Counted from the first letter of the stretch, positions 22,241 through 34,436 are shown. The stretch is DNA of 64,000 nucleotides from Sycobia sp. Sy_11 (GCA_018907035.1 JACCIC010000030.1:673501-737500), one strand, 5' to 3'. Numbers and translations: made by a program. The notes: generated from the sequence alone by a model not told the origin.

Positions 22241-22353
22241 ATTTCATCTTTTAGTTTCTTTATGTAGGCATGACACTTAGCACTTTTTTCACATTTTCAC
22301 ATATAATGACTGGCACTTTCACATATAATTTAGTTTGAATATCAACCTCACGG
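22241..22353 (-). promoter_or_regulatory. family 1 leader (5' UTR), unique part
   Basis: Between the end of the inverted-repeat arm and ORF1. It contains ATTATATGTGAAA twice in close succession on the minus strand. The shared leader just upstream (22354-22420) contains TTTATAAACATCGAGC and GAGTATAAATC, possible promoter elements. It is not present in the left arm, where the leader is cut at 13283. Confidence 0.45.
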
Positions 22354-22669
22354 ATTTATACTCGCCAGCTCGATGTTTATAAACACGTCAGCTCTCTTTG
22401 ACGGTGTAATCAAGACTCCATGAAACTGCTTCTGTATACCCTTTGATACTGAGCATCCGTACTACATTCAAAAATCTTACTTAGTCATTGGTCAAAAGTG
22501 AATTTGTTAAATTTGATCAATATATTTTGCGATCCATTGGGCCACTCGGGCATATCTTTAACATTATCATATATGGGTTCATTTAATGGCTTTATAATAC
22601 TATCTTTAAAATTTATTACTTTCAAATTATATATTTATACAAAAAATCTATTAATCTCATTGTAGGAAA

Positions 22670-22837
22670 ATGAACAGAAAAAACATTCATATACCTGTTG
22701 GTCAAGATATTGAAGACCAACAAAGTGATAATTGTTCAACATCTGAAATGTCTACAAAAATTAGACCTAAGTATTCTTTGCTTGTTTTATTGGAATTTTT
22801 ACATGTTCAAAAAATTGTTTATACATTAAATTTATGA
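22670..22837 (+). CDS. conserved 55-codon ORF in the 5S spacer, copy 2
   Basis: Partner of the ORF at 12805-12972, same length, divergent to the adjacent 5S gene. Four of five base differences between the two are silent. It is preceded by CATTGTAG, acceptor-like, seven bases before the ATG codon ends. No domain recognised; it may be an exon or a mobile-element fragment. Confidence 0.35.
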   Translation: MNRKNIHIPVGQDIEDQQSDNCSTSEMSTKIRPKYSLLVLLEFLHVQKIVYTLNL

Positions 22838-23003
22838 ATTTTTTGCCAGTTGTTTTTAACAAATAAAAAACATTACTGGACGCTTATGGGCATGTATATC
22901 AAAATGTTGCTTTAATATAGGATTGAACTCCGAAAGGAGCTCTAGAAATGTTCTAAAAATTAAATAAAAAAACGAATGAAAATCGCGAAAAAAACTAAAA
23001 AAT

Positions 23004-23009
23004 AAAAAA
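23004..23009 (-). terminator. Pol III T-run terminator of 5S copy 2
   Basis: Six T (minus strand) directly at the 5S 3' end, the same as in copy 1. Confidence 0.75.
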
Positions 23010-23127
23010 GTTAACAGCACGCGGGGTTCCCAAGCGGTCACCCATCCAAGTACTAACCGCGCCCAATGATGCTTAACTTTGGTGATCGGACGAGAACCAG
23101 TTTTTTCATCGTGGTATGGCCGTTAAC
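23009..23127 (-). rRNA. 5S ribosomal RNA gene, copy 2
   Basis: Identical to copy 1 at all 119 positions, in opposite orientation 10.5 kb away. TATATA lies at -29 to -24 (23151-23156) and a T run follows the 3' end. The identity contrasts with clear divergence of the 5' flank, which fits selection or gene conversion on an active gene. Role and structure are as described for copy 1. Confidence 0.86.
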
Positions 23128-23150
23128 ATTGTATGAAAGTTCGATTCACG

Positions 23151-23156
23151 TATATA
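23151..23156 (-). promoter_or_regulatory. TATATA box of 5S rRNA gene
   Basis: The same hexamer at the same distance from the 5S start as in copy 1, in an otherwise diverged flank (both also share TGAATCGAA just downstream). Confidence 0.7.
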
Positions 23157-23449
23157 AAGATTAAATAATAACATTTTATCTCTAATATACGTACACGTAT
23201 CTTATATTTTTATAAATTTTGATAATTTATTTGCATTAGTAAATTAAAAAAGTTGAACAAGTAGAAACATATTACTGACTGTTGATAATATAAACTAGAA
23301 ATCTGAATTACGATATCATGGAATGGTAATTGACTAAAATTCTTTACCTACTATCGATGTATTATCTGTTCAAACTCGCGCGAAATTTTTTTTTAATATA
23401 AAACTCATGAAAGGTGTCGCTGATGTAGCCTTCTTCAAAGATAATAATT

Positions 23450-23453
<4 letters not shown>

Positions 23454-23506
<53 letters not shown>
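23454..23506. repeat. (TA)n microsatellite
   Basis: 53 bases of pure TA. Confidence 0.98.
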
Positions 23507-23508
<2 letters not shown>

Positions 23509-24384
23509 AAATTTCTACTTCCTAATTCTCATATTTTTAGATAAAAATGAATACGAAATTGATATGTGTATGTGCGCGCGAGCGTACGCGTGCGCTTTGT
23601 GGCTGTGTAAGTATACCTAACATATCTTTCAATATTCTTTAACAAAATTGACTGTATATTTATAATATATAAAATAATAATTCTATGAAAATTCATGGAG
23701 TTATTTATTTTATCACCAAAATTGATTTTAAATTAAATAAAATTTATAGATTAATATTTTAGGTAATGCTCAAATAATATTAATTTAATTGCATAATGAT
23801 TTGTATACAGCCATATAATAATAATGAAGTCCATCGCGCTCACTATTTTTAGCCTCGAATTTAGTTATGATAAAATCATTTCCTTTCTCTCGCCTCCCAT
23901 AAATAACGAATGCAGGAAAAATAAACGGGAAAGAAAAATAAATTGCATTCAAATCCCTGGACCTCTTTATTGCTGCCCTTGAGGTGCCTCTCCTTCGCTC
24001 GCTTTACATATTACACTCGTGTTTTTCTCTTTCTCCCATACGCAGATATGTGCATATATATATATACATCCACTGGTTCCTCCGCCCCGTCTCTTTCACC
24101 GCCTCCCTCTCTTTCGCTTTCTCTTTATTATAGACATTCTTCGGCGAGAGAAGAGCGTGCGCGCGCGCGCGCGCGCTGCAGTCTCGTCTGGATGTCTGGA
24201 CCTTTCTGCATTTTTATTTCTCCTGGCCTGGGCCCTTTCGTGCGGTCCTTCACACAGGCGCCCGCGCGCACGGCTAAAGAAAGACGGAAGAGTGAGAAAT
24301 AGAGGGAGAGAGAAGATCGTTTAAAATCCTTCGCTGGAAGTGGTATAGGACAGGGACGATTCGAAGCTTCTCGGAACACCCCAC

Positions 24385-24387
<3 letters not shown>

Positions 24388-24436
<49 letters not shown>
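24388..24436. repeat. (CT)n microsatellite
   Basis: 49 bases of pure CT within a longer pyrimidine-rich plus-strand region (about 23950-24540). Confidence 0.98.
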
Positions 24437-24438
<2 letters not shown>

Positions 24439-24873
24439 CTCTCTATCTCACTCTTCATTTCTGGTACCTTTTTCTTCAGTTTACCATAATCGCTCAAGTT
24501 CGGGGAAGCTTTTTCTCTCTTTCTCCGCTTCGCTCTTTCGTATGGATTATATGCATCTTTACTTGTTCTTATATTCTTATTCTTACTTACTATATATATA
24601 GTATGTAAGTATAATATATATATATGTAGGTAAGCTTTCTTTATTTTCCCCCCTTCTTTTTTGGAGTTTCGAATCACTCTGCTCTCTTTCTTATCCCCGG
24701 GCATGCGATTTAAATCTCTATGAAGTACTCTTACTTTCTTGAAAACTATGCCATTGCTTTAAAAATAATTGCTAAAATCAGTTCACGGAATCTTTTTTTT
24801 TAACGCTACGCTCGCTCTTAGGCGTATTATATACTTGGGATACTGAGCGAGGCATTACAAATCATATATATAC

Positions 24874-24875
<2 letters not shown>

Positions 24876-24934
<59 letters not shown>
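24876..24934. repeat. (TA)n microsatellite
   Basis: About 59 bases of TA. Confidence 0.98.
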
Positions 24935-24940
<6 letters not shown>

Positions 24941-27124
24941 GTGAATTATGTACAACTCCCCTTAATATTGGCACAAGTTTTAAAAATCATCGATTGAGAA
25001 TGTATGGATTTAATGAAAAACAATAACGTAATCATAAAGATCAAGTGAAAAATCGTTTCATGCAGTACTTTTTCAATACTATGGTAGATGAATTTTATCC
25101 AATTGAATTTTTCCGAATTTTTCCCTTTGTATCTTAAAGATTAATATAATTTTTAAAAAAATACAGCAAAAAATCATATCGATCGACCTTATGTTATATG
25201 CATATGTCAGAAAATAATTTAAATTCAGCCAGCGCATATGTTACACGTGTAATGGGATCTGTTCACCCCGAGCATTTATCGTTTCATTCGCACCTCGAGC
25301 GAATTATCTTCATAAAGCAATTGCAAACTGATGCTAAACAATTAATATTCGATTTGCTTTTACGGTCAATATCATCGAAATTTTCGCATCTACTATAGGC
25401 GGATGTAAAATTTTCTGGAATAAAGTCTATCGCGTGGAAAATAATTAATACGAATCTCATGTATATTAATAAACGATAAATTGCTCTTTTAAAAATGATA
25501 TAAATATATTATTAAAAATGATACGAATGATAAATTATGAATAAATAATGAACTAAGATCATAAAGGCATCGTACTCCTCGGCTTGTCCCTTTCTTCGTC
25601 TCAATATTCCGGGACATTCTTGTCATTTTTCATTTTCCACATAATCGCTATAATCGGCAGTCGTGTTTTCGATTAACTAAACGCGTGAAATCAGCATATA
25701 ATGCCAAAATCAGAATTGGACGACGTTTAGCACATTGGCAACAAGGAATATCCGTCATCAAGTAAATATTTTCTTGCACTACGACAGGTAAATTATTTTC
25801 TCATGTTGAGAAAGTATCTTCCTGAACGGAGGAAGTAATTTGCTTGATGCAAGAGGAGCCCGCTCAAATCAAACCGCGTCTTCGTAAATCTAGTGAATAT
25901 TTTCGTAATTTTAAAAAATTATTTACTGGGTATAAAATCAGTAAATATTTACACGATATCAGAAAATTTTATTGTCAGCGTAAAATTGATATCGAAAAAG
26001 CATTGTCGAATGAAGTGCGGTATTGACTCGGTCTTTTATAAATCTTGAGATTGTCGGTCTTGTCTTCGTCACGGTATCGGCAAGAAAATATTCGTTTTAA
26101 TTCTGAACACTTTGGCAAATCTTTATTGAAAATAGTATCGAAACATGTTGAATTAAAATTTACTTAAAATATCTTCATAAAAAATTTGTTCGGAAGAGAC
26201 CCACGTATGATCCATCATCACCAATAGATTTTTCAATCCAACAATCTTGCGTATTAAATATTCCGCATCCATTAAATAATATGGAATCAGGAATATTTAA
26301 AATCGTCAATTGTGAAACAAATTCAAAGAAAGCAATTGTAAAGTCATCTTCATGGCAATATTTTGAAATTGTAATTCTACAATAACTATATTATAATGTG
26401 GGAAATTGCGAATATGATAGTCGTAGTACGCAGACTAATACATCAAATGCGTGATACCGCAAGGTACACTTAACGAACACTTATTTATTTAGGTAAATCT
26501 AAAAGTAGATAGTAAAAGTATTGTTTAGCGATTTCATTTGCAATAATCTTCAAGTTTCCAACCCATTAATGACTTCAAATAATACAGCGTAAGCAAGAAC
26601 AAGATACTTAAAAAACGCAATTAAAAAATCTTGCTAATTTCAATATTCTTACGATTCAAGCCGTGGTCTTGTTCTTCCAACTCTTTTATGCCATCTTGCC
26701 TTTTTATTGATCCGAGATTTCGATAAGAGACCGGACAATCCCAAGATTAGTCTTGCGTATTGGTGAAGCTCAAGCGATCTTATTGGCAAAAAAAGAAAAA
26801 AAATATATATATGTACATAAATACATACATACATACATATTCCATTGATATATGGATGCAAAAGAAAAATTCCCAGATCCAGGACCCAGGACGTATAATT
26901 TGCATAATCTCTCATCTCCCCTACCTTCTATCTGGCTCTCGTCGCTTCTGCGGCGTGTTTTCGCGCGCATCCGCGCACAGACACACACATATAATCTATA
27001 TTTATTAGGAAGCCTCTTCCAGTTCCAATGCCCTCTTCCCATTTCTAAATACGCACAGTTGGCCATCTTCGGCTTCTACATCTCACCCCCCACTCCCCAC
27101 AGCCTCGCGTGGTCTTTTCGCGCG

Positions 27125-27196
27125 CTCTCTCTCTCTCTCTCTCTACCTCTCTCTCCTCTTCCTACCATCGTCGTGTATATATATATATATATATAT
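27125..27196. repeat. (CT)n and (TA)n tracts
   Basis: CT at 27125-27144, further CT-rich sequence, then TA at 27176-27196. Confidence 0.93.
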
Positions 27197-27599
27197 TCCG
27201 GCCCGGTGATGTAGCGGGTGCGCGCGCCGTCCAGAGTCGACGGATGTAAAGGGGGGGGGGGGTTTAACGAAAATTTACCGTGGTTCTTCCATCCCCCTCC
27301 CCCCCCACAGTCCCGCTCCCATTCCTGGAAATCCTGTATTATGCATCTCGCTCATTTCTCTCTCGCCGTTGTGCGTTCGCGCCCGGCTTGCCGCGGCCAC
27401 CACCACCGGGCCCGCGTCGATCCCGTCGGGCGCCGTGTACGAGACGGGGGCGCATCGCTGAATCATTATCGGAAGTGCAGAAAGAAACCGCGCGGAAAGG
27501 AAGTTTGCGGCGCGCGCACGGATGCCGCATATGTATAGGTGCGTGAAAACATCCGTATCGAACAATGCGCGGCGTAAATTCGATCGAGACCTGCTTTCG

Positions 27600-27601
<2 letters not shown>

Positions 27602-27682
<81 letters not shown>
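27602..27682. repeat. (CA)n microsatellite
   Basis: About 80 bases of uninterrupted CA. Confidence 0.99.
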
Positions 27683-27685
<3 letters not shown>

Positions 27686-28849
27686 TGGAAGTTTTTTTAA
27701 TGAGTACAGTATAAGTTCATAAAGCAGTAATAAATCAATTTCTTTTATACGATCTCATAAGAAAACTATGAAAATAGCATTGGCGCATCGCTGTCAAGTG
27801 TGCCAATTCCCTCGGGACACGAGCATGTCTTATGGTTTCACGATATATCGCAAAAAGAGTATAGATGTAAAGTAATATACATCGATATAATATAATCTTA
27901 TACAATATAATATAAGATGCAATTAATATAAATATATATTTCTCGTTGCAAAAAATTTGTTTATACGATCGATCGTTTCTTCCGCAGTTCGTCTAACGGA
28001 CAAATGCTCAAACTTATCACTTTCATCCTGCGTCTCGTTACGAAGGTGGGACATTTTTTTGATACTTTAAATGTACCAAATATACTTCTTTAATTAATTT
28101 TTTAAGATTAAATTACTTACAATCGTATAGATTAATAATTCAAAAAATCGTCGACATTATAAATATTATTATAAATATTAAAAGTTGGTTAAAAAAGAAC
28201 ATCTAACGAATCGCAATGAATTATTCTTCAATATACGAGAGAATTTGCCAATTGAGATGTATCGAACGCTGCTTCTTTATTACTGCATACAAGTGTTCTC
28301 GTTCGCGTACGCATTGGAATTAAATGTTGGCTTATAGAGAATATCGTAATCCGCATAGTGCTATTCTTAGAAATTCGCAGCGATCAAGAGAAGACCTTGG
28401 TAAAAATTGAACTATATAGTTTTTTTAATTTGCCTCGAAGCATCTTATATGCGTTCGATAATTATCGTTGGTTATTATTTAAATGTTAGAAGAGTCCATT
28501 ATTTGAGGAAGTTTAGTATATATTTAAAATAGAACGAAAAAACAAACTATCTAATATTCGATCCATTAGAATTTTTGCGGAATTCTACCGGAACTTAAGT
28601 AGTTTTCCAATTTTCGCTTTGTTTAAAGTTTCAAATTGAACATGGATTTCTTCTTATCCTCTTATCTTCTGGGAAAAACTCTAATCGAATATTAATTAGA
28701 ACAAGATGGATAATCGACTTCGATCCCTTAATTAGAAAATATTCTAAAATAATTAACACACGCATAAAATCGATTAGATCCTGTTATCGTGCATGCGAAC
28801 TCATATATTATACATCAAGCATCAGAACAGCACAGGTGTGTATATATAG

Positions 28850-28852
<3 letters not shown>

Positions 28853-28909
<57 letters not shown>

Positions 28910-28934
28910 TATATATACATGTATATATATATAC
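28853..28934. repeat. (TA)n microsatellite, interrupted
   Basis: Long TA tract with a phase shift near 28901 and a TACATG interruption. Confidence 0.96.
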
Positions 28935-29151
28935 CGATAAAAGTTCGGTTCGAAGCTCGGTGCGGCCGAAAACATAAGCGATTATAATTCAAAGTACAAG
29001 CTCGTACCTTATCCCGCAACCATGCGAAATAGCTCGGGTGTGTGTTGATAATACATTTATATTAGCACAGAATTCTAACTTACGCACGAGGTAACGACGC
29101 GATGTAGAACGGATCGCGTCATCGTATCATCGCGCGAACATCATATTATAC

Positions 29152-29208
<57 letters not shown>
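29152..29208. repeat. (TA)n microsatellite, interrupted
   Basis: TA tract with two TT phase shifts. Confidence 0.96.
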
Positions 29209-30900
29209 GCTCGGAAGGCAAAGATACGCGCGCGCGTTAAAGCTTTCGTCATATCGAGCTCGCGAAGGCGTCGTTTATTGGCGCGTGCACGTGCGCCGTG
29301 TGCGTATATATATAAAGTATTTCAAAAGACTCTTTTCGTCCTGCCTTCTTCTTCTCCTATCCGCAGCTTTTTCCACTCATTTTCGCTATATATATTGATA
29401 TGCATATACTCACGCGAGTTCGTTTCTCAACACGCGGGAGCTTTCTCAGCCAAGAGTCGTGTGGGAATATATATACATATATATAGTTTTTCTTTTTACT
29501 TAACCTTTTTTTTCACTAGAATTTCTTCGCTTTTCGTCGGCTAAAATAAGTCTCTCTTACTTTATAATTATACTGAGAAGCGACGGATATTCGAGGGTCG
29601 GAATTTCGTCGCGAGCCTACCATTTTAGAAAATATTGGGAGAGGGGAGGAATGCGTGCATATTTAGAAGAAAAATATATATATACATACTGGGCATGATT
29701 TCTTTTGAAAAGAAAACAACTTGTTTTTTATTTGTCTTGACCATAGGGAAGTTAATAATCTTTTTAATTTATTGTATTCTCTCTTAAATGTAACATCTTA
29801 ATATAACCTCCTCTAATTTCGATTATGGCAGTGTTATATAAAAATGGAGATCAGAGTCTACATGCAATAATTTAAAATGTTGTATTTGAATAATATTCGA
29901 CCTCGAATCCTCTCTAGCGCCGCGTCGGTGGTATCATTGGCTGCAATTTTACTAATCGTCGGTCATATTTTTTGTAACCTGAACTATCTTGTCACCTTAA
30001 TAATGATTAATCTAATATATTAAAAAAATATTTAATCAAATTTACAAATTAAAGTAATTTGTGTTCTAATAATTATAAAATACAAATGGATTATTGGGAA
30101 ATTACTAAATGCACTAAAATCAATGGGTGATATAATTTCCAATGTGACATACAATTTAGACTGTGCAGAACTGATTGCACTATTCGGACAGAAAGGGATG
30201 AGACTAACATTTATAAAACATCTGGAATAAATGTTTACATAAATTTTAAATGAAAAAATGACGGTATACTATTAGAAAAAGAATTCAATGTTAAATTTTT
30301 AAGCTTTAAATAAACAATATAAACTATAATATATAAAAGATTACGTTATATACATCTAATTTTTTTAGATTCATTTATAATATCATTTATAATATAATTA
30401 CTATATTGATATGTAGTTGTTTGTATTTCTCGGAAACGAAAGTTCGTTAAAAATTTGGCAGTAGAAAAACTGTTCGAAACAGCTGGACATCCACCGTAAA
30501 TGTAATATATAGCATATTTATTCCTTAAATTATTCCGTAATGGAAATTTTTCACTTCGCATGCTCTTGATCTGCATAATGCAGTAATGTACTGTAAGCGC
30601 GCGCAACTAGTTTTCAACTCGTAACTCTAATTTGCGAAACAATGTAGGCGACGCGACGCGGAGAGCGGAAAAAGAAAACATTTCCGCACCACCGGTTATA
30701 TTTAGCGACCCAAACCCCCCTGCCCCTCGCCACGTTCCGCCCTCGTCGTCCCCACGCTCAGTCTCACTGTGTTTTTTTTTTTTTTTTGCACAGCGACAGT
30801 TAAGGACGCAGGTATTCTAAACGCAATGCACGGACGTCAGACGGGCACGCCGTGAGGCCCGCGAGGTCGAAACGAAACGATAAAGTTATAAGTTCCGTAT

Positions 30901-30902
<2 letters not shown>

Positions 30903-30937
<35 letters not shown>
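30903..30937. repeat. (TG)n microsatellite
   Basis: 35 bases of pure TG. Confidence 0.98.
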
Positions 30938-30938
<1 letters not shown>

Positions 30939-31179
30939 AATAAGCGACGTCAATAAAAAATACAATTGTTTAAATCCTAGTGATATGATCTCTTGGATAT
31001 GTATATCAAGCACAGCTAGTTCATCTACACGAAACATTTCTATACGTTACGTACATCTTATTTCTGCCGACGACTTAAAAAAAAAAAAAAACCGCTCGAA
31101 GTTGTCCAAAAATCTGATGCAAAAACTTAAGCTTGTTAAGTTTAACACTTAAAAATTCATATAATATGGTAGACATATA

Positions 31180-31631
31180 CCGCGTTTCCGAGAGGACTCA
31201 GCAGCCTAACCGAATCATACGAATCGGGACGTACATATTCATCAGCCAATCGCAACGCGCACAATTCATTTCAGTGACGCGTGACATTCGTTCAACGGGA
31301 AAATTGTTTTTTATTAACGTAATTTACCAAAAAAAAAAAATTCTTCTGCACATTGTACATGGAATGTTTTAGAAAGAGTCGATCATATTGGCTCGAATGT
31401 CATCGCGAAACTTAGTCACGATTGTCGTGGGTATATAATAAAAAAAAAACATGAATTATTTGGAAATTTACTAAGTTATTATCGCACTTTTAACTGTATC
31501 CGAGTAAAATTCCATGTCCATCTCGATATTGAACAAGTGCGCGCTGCGATTGGCTGGTGAACATACACGCCCTGACTCAATCCACTTAGCTTAGCCAGGT
31601 TGGGCTGGCGAATCTTATCGGAAACACGGCG
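31180..31631. mobile_element. MITE with about 100-bp inverted termini and TA target duplication
   Basis: Left end reads CCGCGTTTCCGA and the right end on the minus strand CGCCGTGTTTCCGA. Deeper in, both arms share an inverted block: CATCAGCCAATCGCAACGCG on the left against CACCAGCCAATCGCAGCGCG on the right. TA flanks both ends (31178-31179 and 31632-31633). The 452-bp length, lack of coding capacity, long TIRs and TA duplication fit a Tc1/mariner-type miniature element. The two ends differ by a small indel, so it is not newly inserted. Confidence 0.78.
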
Positions 31632-32111
31632 TATATTATATTCCGATATGTATTCTGTAGACGTGAAACTGCATTAATTTGGCTTTATCAAGCATACAAT
31701 TCGTCGGCACTAGCCTTTTACAATCCAGATATTATCGTTTAAAATTCGCTCGTAGAATGGTTAAAAATATTCTCAGAGCGATTATTAGCATTCGGTAAGG
31801 CAGAAATTATGCTGGTCGTATAACTTGATTTATACATCATCTGTTTTTAAAAACGTTCCTATATATATCTTTCATCAGGCGTCAATTTTGAACAGCGAAT
31901 CTCGGATGATTGGCTGAGCTGGCCTCTATTTTTTGTTATATACTTTTATCAGATTTTTACATTTGGAAGTTTACTCTAATGTGCGAGTACGTGGTAGGAT
32001 AATCTCAGGAGCCATGTAGAGACTCGTCTCGATTTTTTCATGCGTTTGCCATACCGCCAAAAAGATTCGAGAAAAGATATTGCGTTAAAAGATACTAAAG
32101 TATCTAAGCAT

Positions 32112-32113
<2 letters not shown>

Positions 32114-32170
<57 letters not shown>
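32114..32170. repeat. (TA)n microsatellite
   Basis: 57 bases of pure TA. Confidence 0.98.
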
Positions 32171-32173
<3 letters not shown>

Positions 32174-32307
32174 TAAACGTATATACTTTTCGTAGAATTG
32201 AATACGTGGAAAACCCCCTTGGAGTTTTTCTATTTAAAAGCATTCTCCGTTACAGTTATATAGAAATTTTATTAAGTAGGTTATATGAATCTCTTTTTTA
32301 GAAATAC

Positions 32308-32331
32308 TATATATATATATATATATATATA
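32308..32331. repeat. (TA)n microsatellite
   Basis: 24 bases of TA. Confidence 0.95.
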
Positions 32332-32554
32332 CGTAGATGTAGAAATCGAATATAATTATAACTGAATTTATGACGTATGTAGCAAAGCCTATAAATTCAT
32401 ATTATTCACTGCATTCCAGACCTAATCGACTTCTTTATTGTGCTCGAGTTCCATCCACGTATATTATAGAAATAACCCATTATAAATGATCACAATACAT
32501 AAGAGAAATGTTCAACTCACCATTTTTAAATTTCACTGACAGACGCACTACAAT

Positions 32555-32559
<5 letters not shown>

Positions 32560-32617
<58 letters not shown>
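32560..32617. repeat. (TA)n microsatellite
   Basis: 58 bases of TA. Confidence 0.98.
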
Positions 32618-32622
<5 letters not shown>

Positions 32623-32718
32623 TTCGTACAGTTTAAGAAATTGAATGTCCACCGTTGAATAAACACAGTAGTTTATCCGTGTAGCTTCGAGCAATAAATC
32701 TATGAGGGGGTGACTTAC

Positions 32719-32872
32719 GTAAATTTCTCACTACCCGTCGTTCCGCGGTACAGAGAACGGTGAGGCGAACGGTCGGCATTTTTTACGAGCCCTTAATACC
32801 CGAGAGCAGCCATCGAGTGTCGAAGAAACCGGTTGGACTTCAATGTCTTCCTGGCCAGTGGATCGGAAAAAT
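32719..32872 (-). other. candidate non-coding or terminal exon
   Basis: On the minus strand a very long polypyrimidine tract (about 32955-32881) ends in TTTGCTTTGCAG, a strong 3' splice site placing the exon start at 32872. At 32719 the sequence TTTAC|GTAAGTCA is a good donor. The 154 bases between are GC-balanced compared with the flanks. All three frames contain a stop (one reads 45 codons before TAG), so it would be a 5' UTR, lncRNA or terminal exon rather than an internal coding one. The pyrimidine tract could also be simple-sequence noise. Confidence 0.3.
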
Positions 32873-34229
32873 CTGCAAAGCAAACAAAAAAAAAAAAAAA
32901 CAAAACAAAGAAGAAGAGGAAGAAGAAAAAAAAAGAAAAAAGCCAAGAAACTAGAGCGGGCGGTCGCTGTGATCTTACCGCAGCCATCGGAAAATTTTAC
33001 ATTAGAAAATTCCCATACCGTGGACCTCGCCGTTGACACCCTGTCGCAGTTTGTCCGATAGAACCTGACGATTTTTTGTACTTTTGTAATGAAATTTAAG
33101 TATCCAGAAATGTATGTATACTGCAAAGAAGATGCGTTTTGATAAGAATCGACAAGAATTGAAAGGCAGTCTGTAACAAAACATTTATATATCGATATAA
33201 AAATACTTATTGTTATATCAACAGTCTATTATAATTATTAGTTCGTTTCAAAAAGGTCCATTCAATTGCTTAAAAATTAATATCTGAAGTAATATTTAAA
33301 TTTACTAATGTATAAATTTTTAGATGGACTTTGTTACGAAACAAAAAAAAAACAATAAAAAAGTAGATTTCCGGATACAAACCATTGCAGTAATAAATAT
33401 TAAAATGTCCTGTGACAAAGATATTTATTTTGAAATATTTTTCAAAATGTTGCTCTTTAAAGTTCGTCGCGCACATTTTGAGATAAAAAACGTTACAAAA
33501 TATTTTTGAAATAATTTTAATTAATATTTTTTTATCATATAGAGCATCTAATAATTCCAACGAATATAGTTGTGTTAACAAATTTCGACTTTAGGAAGTA
33601 ATTAATGAAGACATCCAAATGGGTTTCTACGTGCGTATCTTTTTCACTACGCTGGTTGGGATGAATCAGTAAATAAATCCCACACTGTCAACGAATAATA
33701 AACATATTTTTCATCGATAAATAATCGTTATGAAATATTACGAAAAGATTTTTCAAAAACTTCCATTAACTCCTATCGAAATATTTTATCGCACTATTTC
33801 ATAACGACTTTGAAGCACTATTTATATAGATATATATTTAAACGAGAAAAACCGAAAATGTATTAAAATACTTCCTAAAACGTTTTGTCCGAACGAATTT
33901 TAGAACGATATATATATTAGCAATACTTTGGAGATATTTTGCTAATGCTTAAATACATTATTTATCCTCTGCCGGAGAGATGTCGTTGAATTTTATGAAT
34001 TATATTTCACGGCCGTATTATAAAATGAACCATTGGGAACGCATTATAAACCGAGGCGGATACCGATCCGGATAGAGTGCGGCTTTTCGAACGGTACACT
34101 CTCTGCGCGGTACTTTCAATGCGTCGTGCATTTGTACAAGGGTGAATGCACTATAAAACGATCCTTATCAAATTATATGGACACGGCGGTGGAAAGTTTT
34201 AGATCACCTTTTGATCAACCACATATACT

Positions 34230-34231
<2 letters not shown>

Positions 34232-34297
<66 letters not shown>
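34232..34297. repeat. (TA)n microsatellite
   Basis: 66 bases of TA. Confidence 0.98.
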
Positions 34298-34298
<1 letters not shown>

Positions 34299-34349
34299 TG
34301 GAATATACATCGTACGAACTACTTTCAAAACGGATCTCTTTAGACTCTT

Positions 34350-34358
34350 ATATATGTA

Positions 34359-34433
<75 letters not shown>

Positions 34434-34436
34434 GTA
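34350..34436. repeat. (TG)n/(TA)n/(TATG)n compound microsatellite
   Basis: A short TG run, then a TA core at 34369-34421, then TATG units. Confidence 0.97.

Larger units (their letters stand above)
17095..22353 (-). mobile_element. family 1 I-group non-LTR retrotransposon, near full length, decayed
   Basis: Reading on the minus strand: a leader (continuing from the right inverted-repeat arm), ORF1 with a zinc knuckle, APE-type endonuclease, reverse transcriptase, the ALGY-like segment, RNase H, a C-terminal CCHC-type motif, AATAAA (17105-17110) and poly(A) (17095-17102). This domain order, with RNase H after the RT, is typical of the I group. Stops and frameshifts split every ORF, so it is dead but nearly complete, about 5.3 kb plus leader. 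No 5S fragment is evident after its 3' end, unlike family 2. Confidence 0.88.
22354..23311 (-). repeat. right arm of the 5S-bearing inverted repeat
   Basis: Reverse-oriented partner of 12329-13283, with 5' flank, 5S gene, spacer, 55-codon ORF and family 1 leader in the same order. This arm is continuous with the rest of family 1. Its outer flank continues through the point where the CCCAGATA element interrupts the left side. Confidence 0.92.
23317..31179. other. intergenic or intronic DNA rich in microsatellites
   Basis: No supportable protein gene. ORFs up to about 134 codons exist but read through CA, CT, GA or TA repeats or through GC-rich patches. CpG-rich patches at about 24130-24260 (with a (GC)n run at 24158-24177) and 27190-27560 could be promoter-like. 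The last part includes a TTTTTTTTTTTTTTTGCACAG acceptor-like sequence near 30771-30793 followed by GCAG|GTATTC about 20 bases later, which is not enough to call an exon. Confidence 0.6.

Noticed and set aside
24321..24704. 127-codon minus-strand frame
   Set aside because: Reads through the CT tract as RERERE and has no domain.
27218..27683. Several overlapping frames of 70-134 codons
   Set aside because: They run through the (CA)n tract (VCVCVC, THTHTH) and a GC-rich patch in several frames at once, which is typical of low-complexity DNA.
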